A stretch of DNA of 64,000 nucleotides from Proteles cristata cristata (Eukaryota > Chordata > Mammalia > Carnivora > Hyaenidae): positions 310,001 through 374,000 of the forward strand of contig JAESUZ010005104.1 of assembly GCA_017311185.1 (NCBI GenBank), read 5' to 3'. Position 1 is the first letter of the stretch; each line of letters starts with the position of its first letter. This document shows positions 11,740 through 23,029 of the stretch, piece by piece. The notes below the pieces were generated by a model that saw only the letters and a program-made list of their open reading frames with translations, did not search any database and had not been told where the DNA came from. The position numbers and the translations under genes are program-made.

Positions 11740-12190
11740 CTCTCGTATAAAAAACTATACAAAAACCTGCTGGCTTAAAACAATAACTTTTATTATTTAT
11801 TTTTGATTGTGAAACCTGGCCAGGCTCAGCAGGGACAGCTCATCTTAATTCTGCACAGAATCTGCTAGGATGGCTAGAGTAGCTTGGGACCAGTACATTT
11901 CACCCTGGGTCCTGTGTCAAGGCCCTGATTCTCATTGTTGTCTGGGTTCTTTGACCCTTTTCATGTGGCCAGCTTGGGGGTCTCAACATGTGGTCTTAGG
12001 GAACTTTAACTTCTCACATGGCAATAAGCTTTCTCCAGAGGGCAAAAGTTGAACTGCTTGGACCTGTTTGAGGCTTAAGCTCAGAACTAGAGCAGCATCA
12101 CTTCAGTTGCATTCTTTTAAAACATCAGAGAGCCAACCCAAATTCAAGGAGAGGAAAACACACAGGGGCAGGAGTCCTGGGAAATGTGAT
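11740..12190. repeat. Ancient interspersed repeat, family not assigned
   Basis: TGGCTTAAAACAATAACTTT, CCTGGCCAGGCTCAGCAGGG and GAGCCAACCCAAATTCAAGG (12129-12148) match a familiar mammalian repeat that opens with 'ggcttaaaacaacaatttatt'. I cannot name it with confidence. Confidence 0.5.
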
Positions 12191-12439
12191 TCACTGGAAC
12201 CTTACCAGATAGCTGTCTCCCCCATCCTGTGGGTCTGAGGTGTCCAGGGCAATCAGTGCTCAGTATAGCAAGTCCAAGGCTAAGCTCAGGTCATCAGGAC
12301 TAGTTGCACACATGTGCATAGCTCTCACTCTGGCTTCCTACTTCACCTTTCACTTGTAGGCTTTGAATCAGTTCTCTCCAGGCAGCGTCATCCCAGCATC
12401 TCCAGAAGTATTCCCCGTGGAGGGGAAGTACATTTCCAT

Positions 12440-12610
12440 ACTTCAAGCTCAGGCTCTGGAGAAGGCAGCTGTGTGGCCTTGGGCAACTTTCCTAACTTTT
12501 GTGCCTCAGTTTCCCCCTCTGTCAAATAAGGATGTTAGAACTATCTACTTCAGAGGGCAGTGTGAGAGTTAGAGAATACCCTGGGCTGTGCTGCCTGCAG
12601 GGTTTGAGCA
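12440..12610 (+). repeat. MIR
   Basis: GTGTGGCCTTGGGCAACTTT, TGCCTCAGTTTCCCCCTCTG, TCAAATAAGGATG is the MIR core in sense orientation. Confidence 0.75.
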
Positions 12611-13254
12611 GCACATCAGATGCTCATTAGAGCATGTCATGGACTGGGAAGAAGAGCTCCACAGGGCTTACCTCAGTGTGACTCTGCCTCTCCTGGAAGG
12701 AGTAGCTGGCTGGCACTTCCAAGGACTGGCCCATTGCAGCTTCTTGGGAGGTTCTGAATAGAGAATGTTGCTAATGGGGTTGACACTTCTCGCTGCTGTC
12801 CTCCCCATACTGGGAGACATCTGCCCTTCTGAATTTCACAAGGCTCTTAGTGGTGCTAATCGGTCACCTTCCTCTGGTGTCTGTCAGGACACTGAACCTC
12901 AGTCTCAGCACTAGGTACCATGGTCTGTGCAGTTCAGGCCTGGGCCCAGAGCCCCAACAGTCCTTTCTTGTGTCTTGAGGCTTCCCTGTTAGGCACTTGT
13001 CAGGCCCAGATGGGCAAGAAACCCACCTTCTTGCTACTCCTTCCCTCCCAGGTCCTCAGACTATGGGAAAGTGTGGCACATTCTCAGCACCAGCACGTCA
13101 GGCTCTCTGGCTTAGCACACATGGCAGCCACCTCACCCAGGAAGGGTGTGGTGTGCCATTGTAGGTGTGAGTGCACAGGCACAGGGGCACCAGTTTGAGC
13201 ACCCCCAGTTCTTCTCACCAGTGTTCTCAGCACCTGAAGATGAAGATGGGGGTA

Positions 13255-13280
13255 ATTAATTAGGGTCTGCCCTAATTAAT
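13255..13280. repeat. Perfect 11-bp inverted repeat (hairpin)
   Basis: ATTAATTAGGG, loop TCTG, CCCTAATTAAT. Each arm carries a TAATTA-type core. No repeat family was recognised around it. Confidence 0.9.
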
Positions 13281-15140
13281 GGAAGAATAACTTGCAATAG
13301 CCCTCTCTCCTCATGCCCCCCTGAGTGTGCTCCACTGCTGGTTCTAGTTCCTTCAGAGCTATAAGAGTGCCGAGCTGTGTTGGGGCTTTTCTTGAGAACC
13401 CTTGAAGTCAAGGCTCAGAGCAGACCAGGACTGAATTTCCTGTATGTTTGGGACAGCTTTGAGTATCCATGTGCTCTATCTAGGAAGGTGATCAGTTGCC
13501 ACTTGGCTAAATTTCACCTTTCACTGTAGAGCTCTGGCTCTAGCGTGTGTACCTGGAGGTGACCGAGGGTCTCAGGGACCAGGCTGGAGCTGCCAATATG
13601 ATGTCAGAGGCTTGTTGTAGCAGCCTGTGTTGTTTTGAATTTCAGTAAGTAGTAGAGATGAACTAATATGTGATTTCCAACTTTCCTAGGTTTCTCCTTG
13701 TTCTCTGATACAAAATAGGGCCCTTGCACTTGGGACACCTGCTTGCTACTGGCCTTGCACAGCTGTTTCCCCCACTACCACATAATGACAAGTAAGAAGG
13801 AGAGCACATTTCCCTTTGTTTTGTAGAAGCTCAGGCTCAATTTGCCTGTAGGGGTATGGCTCTCCAGAAGAAGGTAAGGTGAGCTGGCTGTTGCTTGGGG
13901 CTCATGCTGGCCATTGCCTTTTTGAGTACCAATATTTGATTTCCCATACTTGGACACTAGCCCTAGCAGGACTTTCAGCTCTTAGGCAGCCATCACCTGC
14001 CCCTGCCCCACCCCACCCTGCCTGCACTTGCCACCATGTGATTCTAGAGCTGGTAACCCTCGTTCTGGTGTCCATGCCAACTCCTCTTGGGTTAGAGAGA
14101 CAACGCATCCTCAACTAAGAGACTCCTCAGCAATAGCACCTTGAGTGTATCAGTAATTGCTGATATTCATTATGCATCTAATTTGTCACTAAACAAATGT
14201 TACTGACCTATGCTAGAAGCTGAGGATGTGGTGATGAACACAACAACAATGACATGCCACTCTTAGCATGGAAGCAGATGAGGGAGATAGACAAATGCCT
14301 ACAGGGCCCAGACCCCGGGAATACTTCTAGTCTGCTGGGTTTAAAGCGGTCATGACACCTTTGCCAGTCTGGTCCACCAAGCTATAGCTAGCTATCTAGC
14401 TTCATGAGCTCCTGGTGTGGGTGTGCACCCTATACTCTAGGAGCTAGTAGCTACAATCTTTGCCCCTAGAAAGACTGAACATCCGGTTAAAAGGGCACAT
14501 CCTGTGGAGGAAGTTCAGCCAGAGGAGATGCTGAGAATGCTGACTCTCCACGGACTTCGATGTAGCACAAATATAGAGGAGGGCTTTTGGAAACAGAAGC
14601 ATGATGAGGGAAGTGATGCCTGTGATTACAGTCAGCTACTAGTCCTACCCAGCTGTCAGCCAGGCAGAAAGGCCAGGGTGCTTATGTGTCCAAGGCTGCC
14701 AGCCAAGTGCAGATCCATGGGATGGGGAGATGGCTGGAGGTATAGCCGCTGTGACTCAGCTGTTGTCATGACCTGCTCATAGCCTTTACAACTGTGTTCT
14801 CAGAAGGTGGCCAGCTCTTATCCGCTGGACATCCGTACAAGTGCCCAGGCAATCTGTGGACTCAGTTGTTCTAGTGACAGAATGCTTTGTGCCACTTTTA
14901 GACTAAGCTATTTAATGTCACTTGGAGAGCCTTCCAGCAGTTTATACTTTAACTGAAACTGTTAGATCACTCTGCTCTTACAGTTAATTTATCAGCAGCC
15001 TATTATTTTTCCTAGGAGAGTGATTAAAGATTACTCAAATAACCACTATTTCAAAATTTTTTACTTTGTTACTTTTGTCCAATGAATATAAGCCAAGGTA
15101 GATGTTGTGTGTGTGTGTTTTTTTCCCCCTTTATTTCCAG

Positions 15141-15203
15141 GCAAGCCAATTTTTTCTGTTGATATTCACCCTGACGGGACCAAGTTCGCAACTGGAGGAC
15201 AAG
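15141..15203 (+). CDS. HIRA: HIRA exon 2 (residues 13-34)
   Basis: This 63-bp exon begins the first WD40 blade: GKPIFSVDIHPDGTKFATGG is read after a G supplied by exon 1. It is flanked by TTTATTTCCAG and the strong donor GTACGT. It starts with two bases of a split codon and ends with the first base of a Gly codon completed by exon 3. The sequence matches human HIRA as I remember it. The propeller binds UBN1. Confidence 0.97.
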
Positions 15204-17197
15204 GTACGTTCACAGAGTAACAGGGGGAGCATTCACAGCCCTGCCACCTTATTCTGCTTCTGATTGCCCACTGAGCTGAAGATAAAATACTTCTGTTTTT
15301 CAGTATGGATAAGTTTCCATTTAAAATGTATAATTATAATCTGTTTTCTGAACAAGTTAAGTGAAAATTCTTTTTTGGCCCTAGTGCGCTTGCTCTGTAT
15401 AAATAGTTTGGTAGTGGGTGTATCTTTTTAATTCCAATTCATTGGGCTAATAATTAAAATCAGTTTGCATCCCCAAGCCCCAGCTTATTGAACATGGAGA
15501 GTGACAGGCAGGTGGTCCCATGGAAAGAGCCCCAGCCCCAAAGGCTAAGGTTGGTTCCTCATCTTTGTTCTGGCAGCACTTGCTCATCTGAAAAGGGGAA
15601 GGAGGTGAACTGAACTATAGAAGTAGTTGTGTAGTTATTAGGCCCGTTTTCTGGGTTCAGAGAAATTTGGCTGAGAGAACACTGGGCAAGTAAAATGCCC
15701 ATGCCATTTGAAAATACAGTCCGTAACATTGTCAGTATATTTCACCCAGTATTGCAGTGCCACAATAATAGCCCTGCTTAGAAAGACAGTCCTTTATCAG
15801 GCCAGTACACCAAGATGTATATGTGATGCCATAAAATAGCATTCTCGTAACCCAGTCCCTGATAACTTCACCAGGACACTGTTTTTGTCTGGCAGGTGAC
15901 TCCCTGCATAAGAGTGTTCTCTGAATTCCAGGTTCTCAGGCCAGGTGCTGCAGGGTGGGTTTCTGCTGCAGGGGTATGCAGGGAGGTCTTGATCTCCTTC
16001 CTGCATGCTGTGGGCTACACCCAGGAGGTGCCCACTGATGTCACTTACAGGCGCTGGACTAAGCTGAGGGGCTGGGTTTTTTCCTCATCCATAAGGGCAT
16101 ACCTTCCTCCCCTTCTCAATGTAGTAAGGTCAAGAAGAGCTGTTTAGAAAATATTTTTACATACTGGCCAATAGGCAGTTTTAGGTATGCCTTATGTAAT
16201 TCTGATCTGTCCATTTGTAGGTGCTTAATGGTTTTTTGATTCTCTAAAATAGTTAAATGAGGGACTAGACTTTCGTTAGTTATCAGCAATGGAAAGCTTA
16301 GAAAAATCTTTGCCAAAATGCATATATAAATTTTTTAGCAGAATACTGTATCACCTTATAACCCCAGGAACAGTAAATGCCCTCTTTTCAGTTGATCTCC
16401 CCATCTGTAGGTGATGGCAAAGGGCAGATAAGGTAATGAACCTTTTTTCTTATGTTCAGGGCACATTTCATTCAGCCACGGACTCAGGCAGCACCTAGAA
16501 ATGGACTGAAGTACCGGCAGGGATGTGCTGTTACCCTTGGTTGCTAGGATTCTTGTGTACAAACCTGAAAGTATCCTGGGACATCAGCTTTTCTAGCTTT
16601 TCATCTTACAGATGAGGAATCTGAGTCTTGGACAGGGATGAGGACCTTCTGTGGGTCTGGAGAGATCTGTGTTAGAGGCCATACCAGAGCTCGGTGCCCT
16701 CCTGTTTTTTAGTGCAGAGTTCTTTTCTTTTTTCTTTTTTCTTTTTTTTTAATTAAAAAAAATTTTTTTAATGTTTATTTTTGAGAGACAGAACATGAGT
16801 TGGGGAAAGGCAGAGAGAGGGGGAGACACAGAATCCAAAGAAGGCTTCAGGCTCTGAGCTGTCAGCACAGAGCCCAATGTAGGGCTCAAATACATGAACT
16901 GCGAGATCATGACCTGAGCTGAAGTTGGACACTTAACCTACTGAGCCACTCAGGCACCCCCAGAGTTCTTTTCAAAGTCAGGTTGGCCTCAGCCTACTAC
17001 TAAATTCACATGGGTTTTGATCCCCCATAAACACTTATTTTCTTCATCTTTTCTGTAATTTATATTAGTAATGCAAATTTAGTCTCCTCACATCTAGTCC
17101 ATTATGGTTTATGAAAGCTAAATCAGAACTGTGTCTCAGAGTTAATATCAAATTTCTACTTCTTGAGCATTGAATTATTTTTGCTCCTTCATTCCAG
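15204..17197 (+). other. HIRA: HIRA intron 2
   Basis: 2.0 kb. Apart from the minus-strand SINE at 16727-16960, I see only unique intronic sequence. Nothing coding is supported. Confidence 0.8.
16727..16960 (-). mobile_element. Felid tRNA-Lys SINE with perfect 12-bp target duplication
   Basis: CAGAGTTCTTTT lies at 16715-16726 and 16961-16972. The sense head is GGGGGTGCCTGAGTGGCTCA. The tail region holds an A/T-rich expansion at 16727-16770. Confidence 0.93.
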
Positions 17198-17308
17198 GAC
17201 AGGATTCTGGGAAGGTTGTGATCTGGAATATGTCTCCAGTCCTCCAGGAGGATGACGAGAAGGATGAAAATATTCCCAAGATGCTTTGCCAGATGGACAA
17301 TCACTTAG
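17198..17308 (+). CDS. HIRA: HIRA exon 3 (residues 34-71)
   Basis: This 111-bp exon completes the first WD40 repeat. GKVVIWNMSP is the blade-ending strand, with IWN in place of the classical WD. An acidic loop (LQEDDEKDENIPK) follows and leads into the second blade. The acceptor is CATTCCAG and the donor TTAG|GTATTA, which is only moderate. The split Ala codon is completed by the first two bases of exon 4. Confidence 0.97.
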
Positions 17309-18557
17309 GTATTACAGAGTGGCCCTTTGCAGGCTTTGCGTGTTGGCACAGTGCCCAAGGTTAGCACATGTGTTTGTAATTAGAAAGATAAGGCCCCGTG
17401 CGGCGGTAACTCCCCTCGGCCTGCTGTCTGAAGGCACAGATGTTGGCTGCACACCTGGGTGAGTTATTCGGCAGAAGACTCGGCCCGCCCACAGAACCAT
17501 CTTTGGACAGTCTGCAGGTACCTCTGGTGATTTCCTGCTCATGAGTCGTTAACTGCCTGATTCCATGGGGCTTTGGGGCCAGCAACCTGGAAGCAGTAGG
17601 GTTCTGGGGAAGGGTGTATTAGTATTAAAGACAACTCACCAAAATGTCTCAGATTGCCACTGTGTCACTCTGAGGCCCCCTGCCACGACCCTTTTGTTGG
17701 TCGGACAGTGTTGTGGTTTCGTTACCTACGTTTAGTGCCTTAGTTTCCTGCCTCTGAGCATCAGGATTGTACGTGGCTCTGGTTTCCAACCTAGTTGCCT
17801 CCCCTGAGATGCTCCATTAACAGCTATGTCCCCTTCCTTAGCTCTCTTGTGTTCTTGCTCTCCCACCATGTCTCTCCCTGCCCTCCGACCTTGAGCACAA
17901 GTCACAGGCAAGCCATTTGTGGGCTAAACTTGGATAGTGTCCCTGGTATTGCAGGGCTTCCAAAGGTCCAGCTGTGAGTTGTTCCCAGAGGCTCTAACCC
18001 ATCAGGGACCAAGGAGGCATTTCTGCTGGTCTTAATTTATAAGTGCAGAACCAGTCAACCTGCAGTGCTGACAAGTTTGGAAAATCCAAATTTAAAAGGG
18101 CTACAGATGGAATGAAGTGAGAGTTTTATGCTTTAACAAGCTGCCCCCCTGAAAGTTTTGGGAAGGGCATCTCAGCCTTTCTAGTACTTGCCCTCATTTT
18201 AAAAATTCTCCCCGCTCAAAAACATTATCTCATCATGAGACAGCCCTTTTGAAATAATGAGATTTAGTTATAGTTTTCATGGAAATTTACCTCTTCCTAT
18301 TGACCATTTGATCCAGCACTAACACTTCTCAGATTGTGTACAGTGTCCCCCACCAAACTATCCTGGTCATTTGTTACTATAACATAAGTAGGATAGTATT
18401 TGAACTGTATTGTTCTTCTGGGGCTCACCCACAGTGGATGCCTTGAATAGTTGAGAGAGAGTAGGTTTTATAAACCCTTTGCATCTTGCCAGACTCTGCA
18501 TAAAGCAAATGGGCATGACTATTGGATTTTCATCAGCCTATTTTTTTTTCTTCCCAG
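17309..18557 (+). other. HIRA: HIRA intron 3
   Basis: 1.25 kb of apparently unique sequence with no recognised repeat or second gene. It ends with a T-rich tract and TTCCCAG. Confidence 0.75.
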
Positions 18558-18648
18558 CATGTGTGAACTGTGTGCGGTGGTCAAACAGTGGGATGTATTT
18601 AGCTTCTGGGGGAGATGACAAACTGATTATGGTGTGGAAACGGGCTAC
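18558..18648 (+). CDS. HIRA: HIRA exon 4 (residues 71-101)
   Basis: This 91-bp exon encodes the second WD40 blade: CVNCVRWSNSGMYLASGGDD, then KLIMVWKRAT. ASGGDD followed by VW is the standard WD-repeat ending. The donor is CTAC|GTAAGC. The final Thr codon is split as AC plus the first base of exon 5. There are no stops or indels against the remembered human protein. Confidence 0.97.
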
Positions 18649-19960
18649 GTAAGCATCATTTTCCTTTCTTCACGTTTTATTTTTAGAAGCTTCTTTGCTG
18701 GTCTTAATCATAGTCACCTTTTCCTACTTTGGCACTGAAGTCCCTAGAGCTCCAACTTCCTGAGTAGCAGGAAGCACATGTAGGCCAGGAGCAGCTGGGG
18801 CCTGACCAGGGAGGGCATCAGGAGGCCACCTACCCGCTTGGAGACCTACTCAGTTGACCCCCTTACAGAGCTGCAGAGTTTCTACCTGAGAAGCTAATCC
18901 TTTCTGTTGCTGACATTGGTGGCTTTGTTTGTTTTGTTTTCCAAATGAAATTTTCCAACATACAACATAGGTAAATGTCAAGGTGCTCTGATGGAATTTG
19001 GGGGAGGAGACCCAGAGCCCACCCTCCTTGCCATTCACCTCATTCTCTGTCAGCCTCACCCTAGGACCCTAAGGAGCACCCCTTCAAAGTCCTGCTCTGT
19101 ACCCATAATGAACTAACCATCACCTAGAAAACTTTTTCTTTAAACCTAGGCTGTCTCTCAGGGTGGGTCCTGGGACTCTGCTTCATAACCAGCCCCACAG
19201 ATAACTCTGAGGGCTAGTTAGACTAGGGAACCAGACCCTAGTCCGCTGCTTAGCCAGAGGGATCCCACGGACATGGCCATGGCCATGAGAGCAAAGGCAT
19301 GCTGTCTCCTTTTTCTATGTGTCTGTAAGAATTCTGTGGGAGCAAAGGATGTTGACAGAGGCTCTGTGCATCAGTGGTGTTAATACCACCTCCATGGGGA
19401 CCCACCCAAGTGCTCACGTGATAGGAGCTAGTACCCCTGCTTTAAGCCTTTTGCAGAACGGCTTTAAAAAGACTGTTGGTTTTGCTGCTTTAGTCAACAT
19501 AAACAACATACAAAATTTGGAAATCTGAAAAAAACATATAAAAGAAAATCACCATCCCACCACCCGAAGAAAGCCATGGTTAATATTTTGGTTTTGTGTG
19601 TGTCTTATCCATTTTCCATGCACAGATGATATCCATGTTACATGTATTTTTTTTCTTTACATGGTGGTATCTATCATTGTATAAGTTCTGCTTCTTTCAC
19701 TTAATTATATATGGTGAACATTTCCCCATGGAGCAGATAAGTCTTTTACCACAAGATTTGTGATGGCTATTTAGTATTTCATAAAGTGCATGGAACATAA
19801 CTTACCTAATCAGCCCCTGCTATTCAACAATTCAGTGCTTTCCAGCCATTGTCTGGTTTTGCTTTGTTCTGTCTGCCATGATAAGCTGTGCTGCAGTGAG
19901 CATCTCTGTGCAGTGCCTAGAGCATGCCTGGAGTGCCTTTCTGACTCCTCTTTCACACAG
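18649..19960 (+). other. HIRA: HIRA intron 4
   Basis: 1.3 kb. The proximal half looks unique. The distal part from about 19540 is an L1-like remnant (listed separately) that runs almost to the exon 5 acceptor. Confidence 0.7.
19540..19920 (-). repeat. Old L1-like 3' fragment next to exon 5
   Basis: GGTTAATATTTTGGTTTTGT, GGTGAACATTTCCCCATGGA and GCTGTGCTGCAGTGAGCATC resemble the antisense 3' region of old L1s ('tgctgcaatgaacat'). It ends about 40 bases before the exon 5 acceptor. Confidence 0.5.
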
Positions 19961-20055
19961 GTACATCGGCCCCAGCACCGTGTTCGGCTCCAGTGGTAAG
20001 CTTGCCAACGTGGAGCAGTGGCGATGTGTCTCTATCCTCCGGAGTCACTCAGGCG
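19961..20055 (+). CDS. HIRA: HIRA exon 5 (residues 101-133)
   Basis: This 95-bp exon encodes YIGPSTVFGSSGKLANVEQW, then RCVSILRSHSG, the inter-blade segment leading into the third WD40 repeat. The acceptor is TTTCACACAG and the donor GGCG|GTGAGT. The exon itself starts with GT, so the phase (Thr completed as ACG) fixes the boundary. Residue 129 reads Ser (AGT) where I remember Asn in human. Confidence 0.97.
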
Positions 20056-21776
20056 GTGAGTGGGGCTGCCTGTTGGGGTGGGCAGCCCTGGCAGCTGTCT
20101 GAGGTCAGCAGCAGCACCTCCATGGCCCCTGTGAACTGTTTGGTCCTTAAAGCAGCCTTGCATCTGGGCCGTCCTTCCCCGTAACCATCAGTCACACCCT
20201 GCCTGTCCCTCAAGGTCTGTGTAGTCACCGTCCCCACTGCCTGCCTCCAGCTGCATTCAGTGCCCCCACTCCTGCCCTCATGGGGTATATGTTTATATCT
20301 TCAATGTAGAATCCCCACGTTCTGCTGTTTATCCTGGTGAACTGAATCACTACCTTCATCAGTGGATCACTAAGTCCGTAAGCACACTTTATTTATTCCA
20401 CAGAAACCAGCACACATGAAAGGGGGCTCAAGGAAAAGTTTTTTATTTGACCTTGAGTAATTTCGCAAAGTGTTTAATAGTTTTCTAATGAAAAGGGACA
20501 CGTTTTACAGATTTGGACTGAAGAGGAAGAAGGACGGTCAATAGCTGTCAAAAGCCATGTGCTGTATACACTCAGATGCCAGGGATACTAGAGTGACCAT
20601 ACCTCAGAAAACCTGTGGTCTTGCCCAAGAATGGCCTGAAGTGGGGGAACAGCAGAAGCCAGAAACACGTGGCATGCATGGTGGGGGCGACAGCTGGATC
20701 TTTACATACAAGGCAAGGGAGCACCGTGGGGTGGGACTGGCTGAGTGTCAGGGACCAGGACACGGGAGGTTCATGCTCCCTGTTGACGAAGGTGCCCTTT
20801 ATCATGGAAGAGACAGGAGCCATTAAAAGCTTTGAGGCGTAAGAGAGGAATCATTCTGACAGGTATAGAGAAGAACCTGTTTTAGGGGTTCATATGAAAA
20901 CTGCAAGGGCCTGACCCAGGCCTGGGATAATTGAGAGAGAGGGGGAGAATAACTTAGGAAATTCTTAGGACAAAGCAAGTGAGGAATAAAGGAGATTCCT
21001 AGCTGGTGCCTACATTGCCAGTGGTGTCTTCTCTAAGACCATAATGATAGTGGGCTTACAGGGATGGATACCGGTTCAATGTAGGATATGCTCTTTGGGA
21101 TACAGGGATGGAGAAGAATGTCACAAGGCTCATTGGAATTGAGCCTGGAACTCTGGGAGAAGATGGGACAAGAGTGAGAGGTTTGGAAGGCATCAGCTAT
21201 CTACTAACAGTATATGTTCTGCAAATACTCAACAGACATGTTAAAGGTGAACAAAGGTGAACACCTACCTCTAGGTCACCATAGATTAATTCTGCATTTT
21301 TGAAAGCTGACAGAGTAGCATTGTGTAATTGTTGATAGCCATAAAAACGCGTAACTTAACCTCACTTATTCACTTGCTCACAGCAAGGTCTGTCTAGTTG
21401 GACTCCTCTGGAACTTGGAGAAAGTGTCCATGTGAGTGTTCAAGTGTGGGATAAGGCCTAAAGCCTTTGATGGCTTTCCTAACCTGAGACTTGGGTTGAG
21501 CCATAATCTCGACTTCTCTCCAGGCCCACCACCCCAGAGCTCTCCTTTACCAGGCAAGTAGAGTTGCCCACTTTCAGCAGGGTACCCACTGCTTATTCAG
21601 TGGTCCTGATAGCAGCTGTGGACAGAACTATTAAAGAAGAAAAATCAGTGAAAAAGCAGAAGTAAATAGAAAGCACTGGATTTTAACATAGAAAGCATGA
21701 AAAACATACACTTGGCATATTTAATAGGGGGATAGGAAGAAAAAAACTAGAGGAAGTTAGAAGTAAAGGGTCTAGA

Positions 21777-21996
21777 GGGGCACCTGGGTGGCTTAGTCGG
21801 TTAAGCGTCCGACTTTCGCTTAGGTCATGATCTCGCGGTTTGTGGGTTCGAGCCCGCATCGGGCTCTGTGCTGACTGCCAGCTCGGAGCCTGGAGCCTGT
21901 TTCAGAGTCTGTATCTCCCTCTCTCTCTGACCCTCCCCTGCTCACGCTGTCTCTCTCTCTCTCCTAGAAATAAATAAAAATATTAAAAAAAAAAAA
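21777..21996 (+). mobile_element. Young felid SINE with perfect 16-bp target duplication
   Basis: AAGTAAAGGGTCTAGA occurs at 21761-21776 and 21997-22012. The element is complete from GGGGCACCTGGGTGGCTTAG to a 14-base poly-A and keeps CpGs. It carries the variants GCTGACTGCCAGCTCGGAGC and CTCCTAGAAATAAATAAA. Confidence 0.96.
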
Positions 21997-22019
21997 AAGT
22001 AAAGGGTCTAGAAAAACAT

Positions 22020-22490
22020 TTAACCTAGAAGGGAAAAAAATCATCAGAGTACAACATAATGTTTTTTAAACTAAAAAAAAAAATAGAAAATATAAGTTTT
22101 CAGAATTGGTACCATAAGGTTAGGAAAACTTACTAAAGTAATAACCAGTGAAGAAGTTGGAGTCTTCGGAAATGATGTCTAATCCTAAATTACTTGTTGA
22201 CTTGTTAATGCATTGTTTCAAACTTTTAAGAAAAATTATTCCAGAATGTAGAAATATTTATTCTTCAAAGGAGTCTGTAACTCTGGGTTTCTAAAATTTA
22301 AAAGTACACACAAACTCACAAAGCATAGCTGAATATGATAAAAGAAAAATCAGAAACATAATGCAGGTGAATTTGGTAACTTTTGAAAACAGTAGTTCAT
22401 TTTGACTAAGTATGATTTATATTGGAAGAATTCTATGTAAAGGGAATCTAATAATCTAACATACTAGGAGATTAAGAAAAGATAGTCAGG
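22020..22490 (+). repeat. AT-rich, possibly old L1
   Basis: A-rich sense-strand composition and weak L1-like phrasing only. No motif is decisive. Confidence 0.3.
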
Positions 22491-22585
22491 GAACCCGGCT
22501 AGTTCAGTCTGTAGAGCATGTGACTCTTAATCTCAGACTTGTGAGTTCAAGCCTCACATTGAGCATGGAGCCTACTTTTAAAAAG
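22491..22585 (+). mobile_element. Short SINE with a well-preserved tRNA-Lys head
   Basis: CCCGGCTAGTTCAGTCTGTA, GAGCATGTGACTCTTAATCT, then GTGAGTTCAAGCC: A box, anticodon loop ACTCTTAA (CTT) and B box line up with tRNA-Lys(CUU). The trailing GGAGCCTACTTTTAAAAA is a SINE tail, so this is not a tRNA gene. Confidence 0.8.
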
Positions 22586-22589
22586 ACAG

Positions 22590-23029
22590 TCATCTTAGGA
22601 GATGTTCTGAAAGGAGCATCAGTTTCTAAAAACTTTTTTAAATGATGATAGGAAATTATTTCCTTAACCTGAAAATATCCTACTTATGTCTTTCTCAAAC
22701 CAGTGGCAAATATAGCTCACAGTTATTAGAACTTAAAAAACATTTAAAAGCACTTAGAACTAATAAAAATTAGTCATTGAATTGGTCTCATGTAAGAAAA
22801 TTTTTAATTATTCATCTTTCATTAGTAATGGCCAATTAGAATATCTAATCATGAAAAGAGAACTCTTATATAGCAGAAACAAAAATTGTAAATACCCAGG
22901 AATAATCTTACCAAGAAATATATGAGGTCTGTAAGACTTAAACTACAAACCTTTTTTGAGAGAGATAAAATGACTACTTGATAAATGGAAAGACTGAATA
23001 AAATAAAGACGCTGTTTTTCCCCAAATTC
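22590..23029. other. HIRA: AT-rich intronic sequence
   Basis: No repeat family or gene is recognised with confidence; it may be L1-derived. Confidence 0.4.

Larger units (their letters stand above)
1..15140 (+). other. HIRA: HIRA intron 1, 3' part
   Basis: No coding exon was found on either strand. Listed separately are the SINEs, MER20, L1 pieces, MIRs and ancient repeat copies. The stretches 186-740, 1381-2133, 9990-10860 and 12620-15140 look like unique intronic DNA, with no motif I can name apart from the hairpin at 13255. The intron ends in a good pyrimidine tract and TTTCCAG. Exon 1 must lie upstream of the window. Confidence 0.85.

Noticed and set aside
14384..14455. Clustered AGCTA/TAGCT palindromic bits
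   Set aside because: Short and imperfect; no single stable hairpin or repeat unit stands out.
1..15140. Search for HIRA exon 1 and promoter
   Set aside because: No MKLLKPTW-type start, no CpG island and no matching donor found, so exon 1 is placed outside the window.
22491..22565. Possible functional tRNA-Lys gene
   Set aside because: Acceptor ends do not pair cleanly (CCCGG against TGAGC) and a SINE tail follows without a Pol III terminator directly after the tRNA part.
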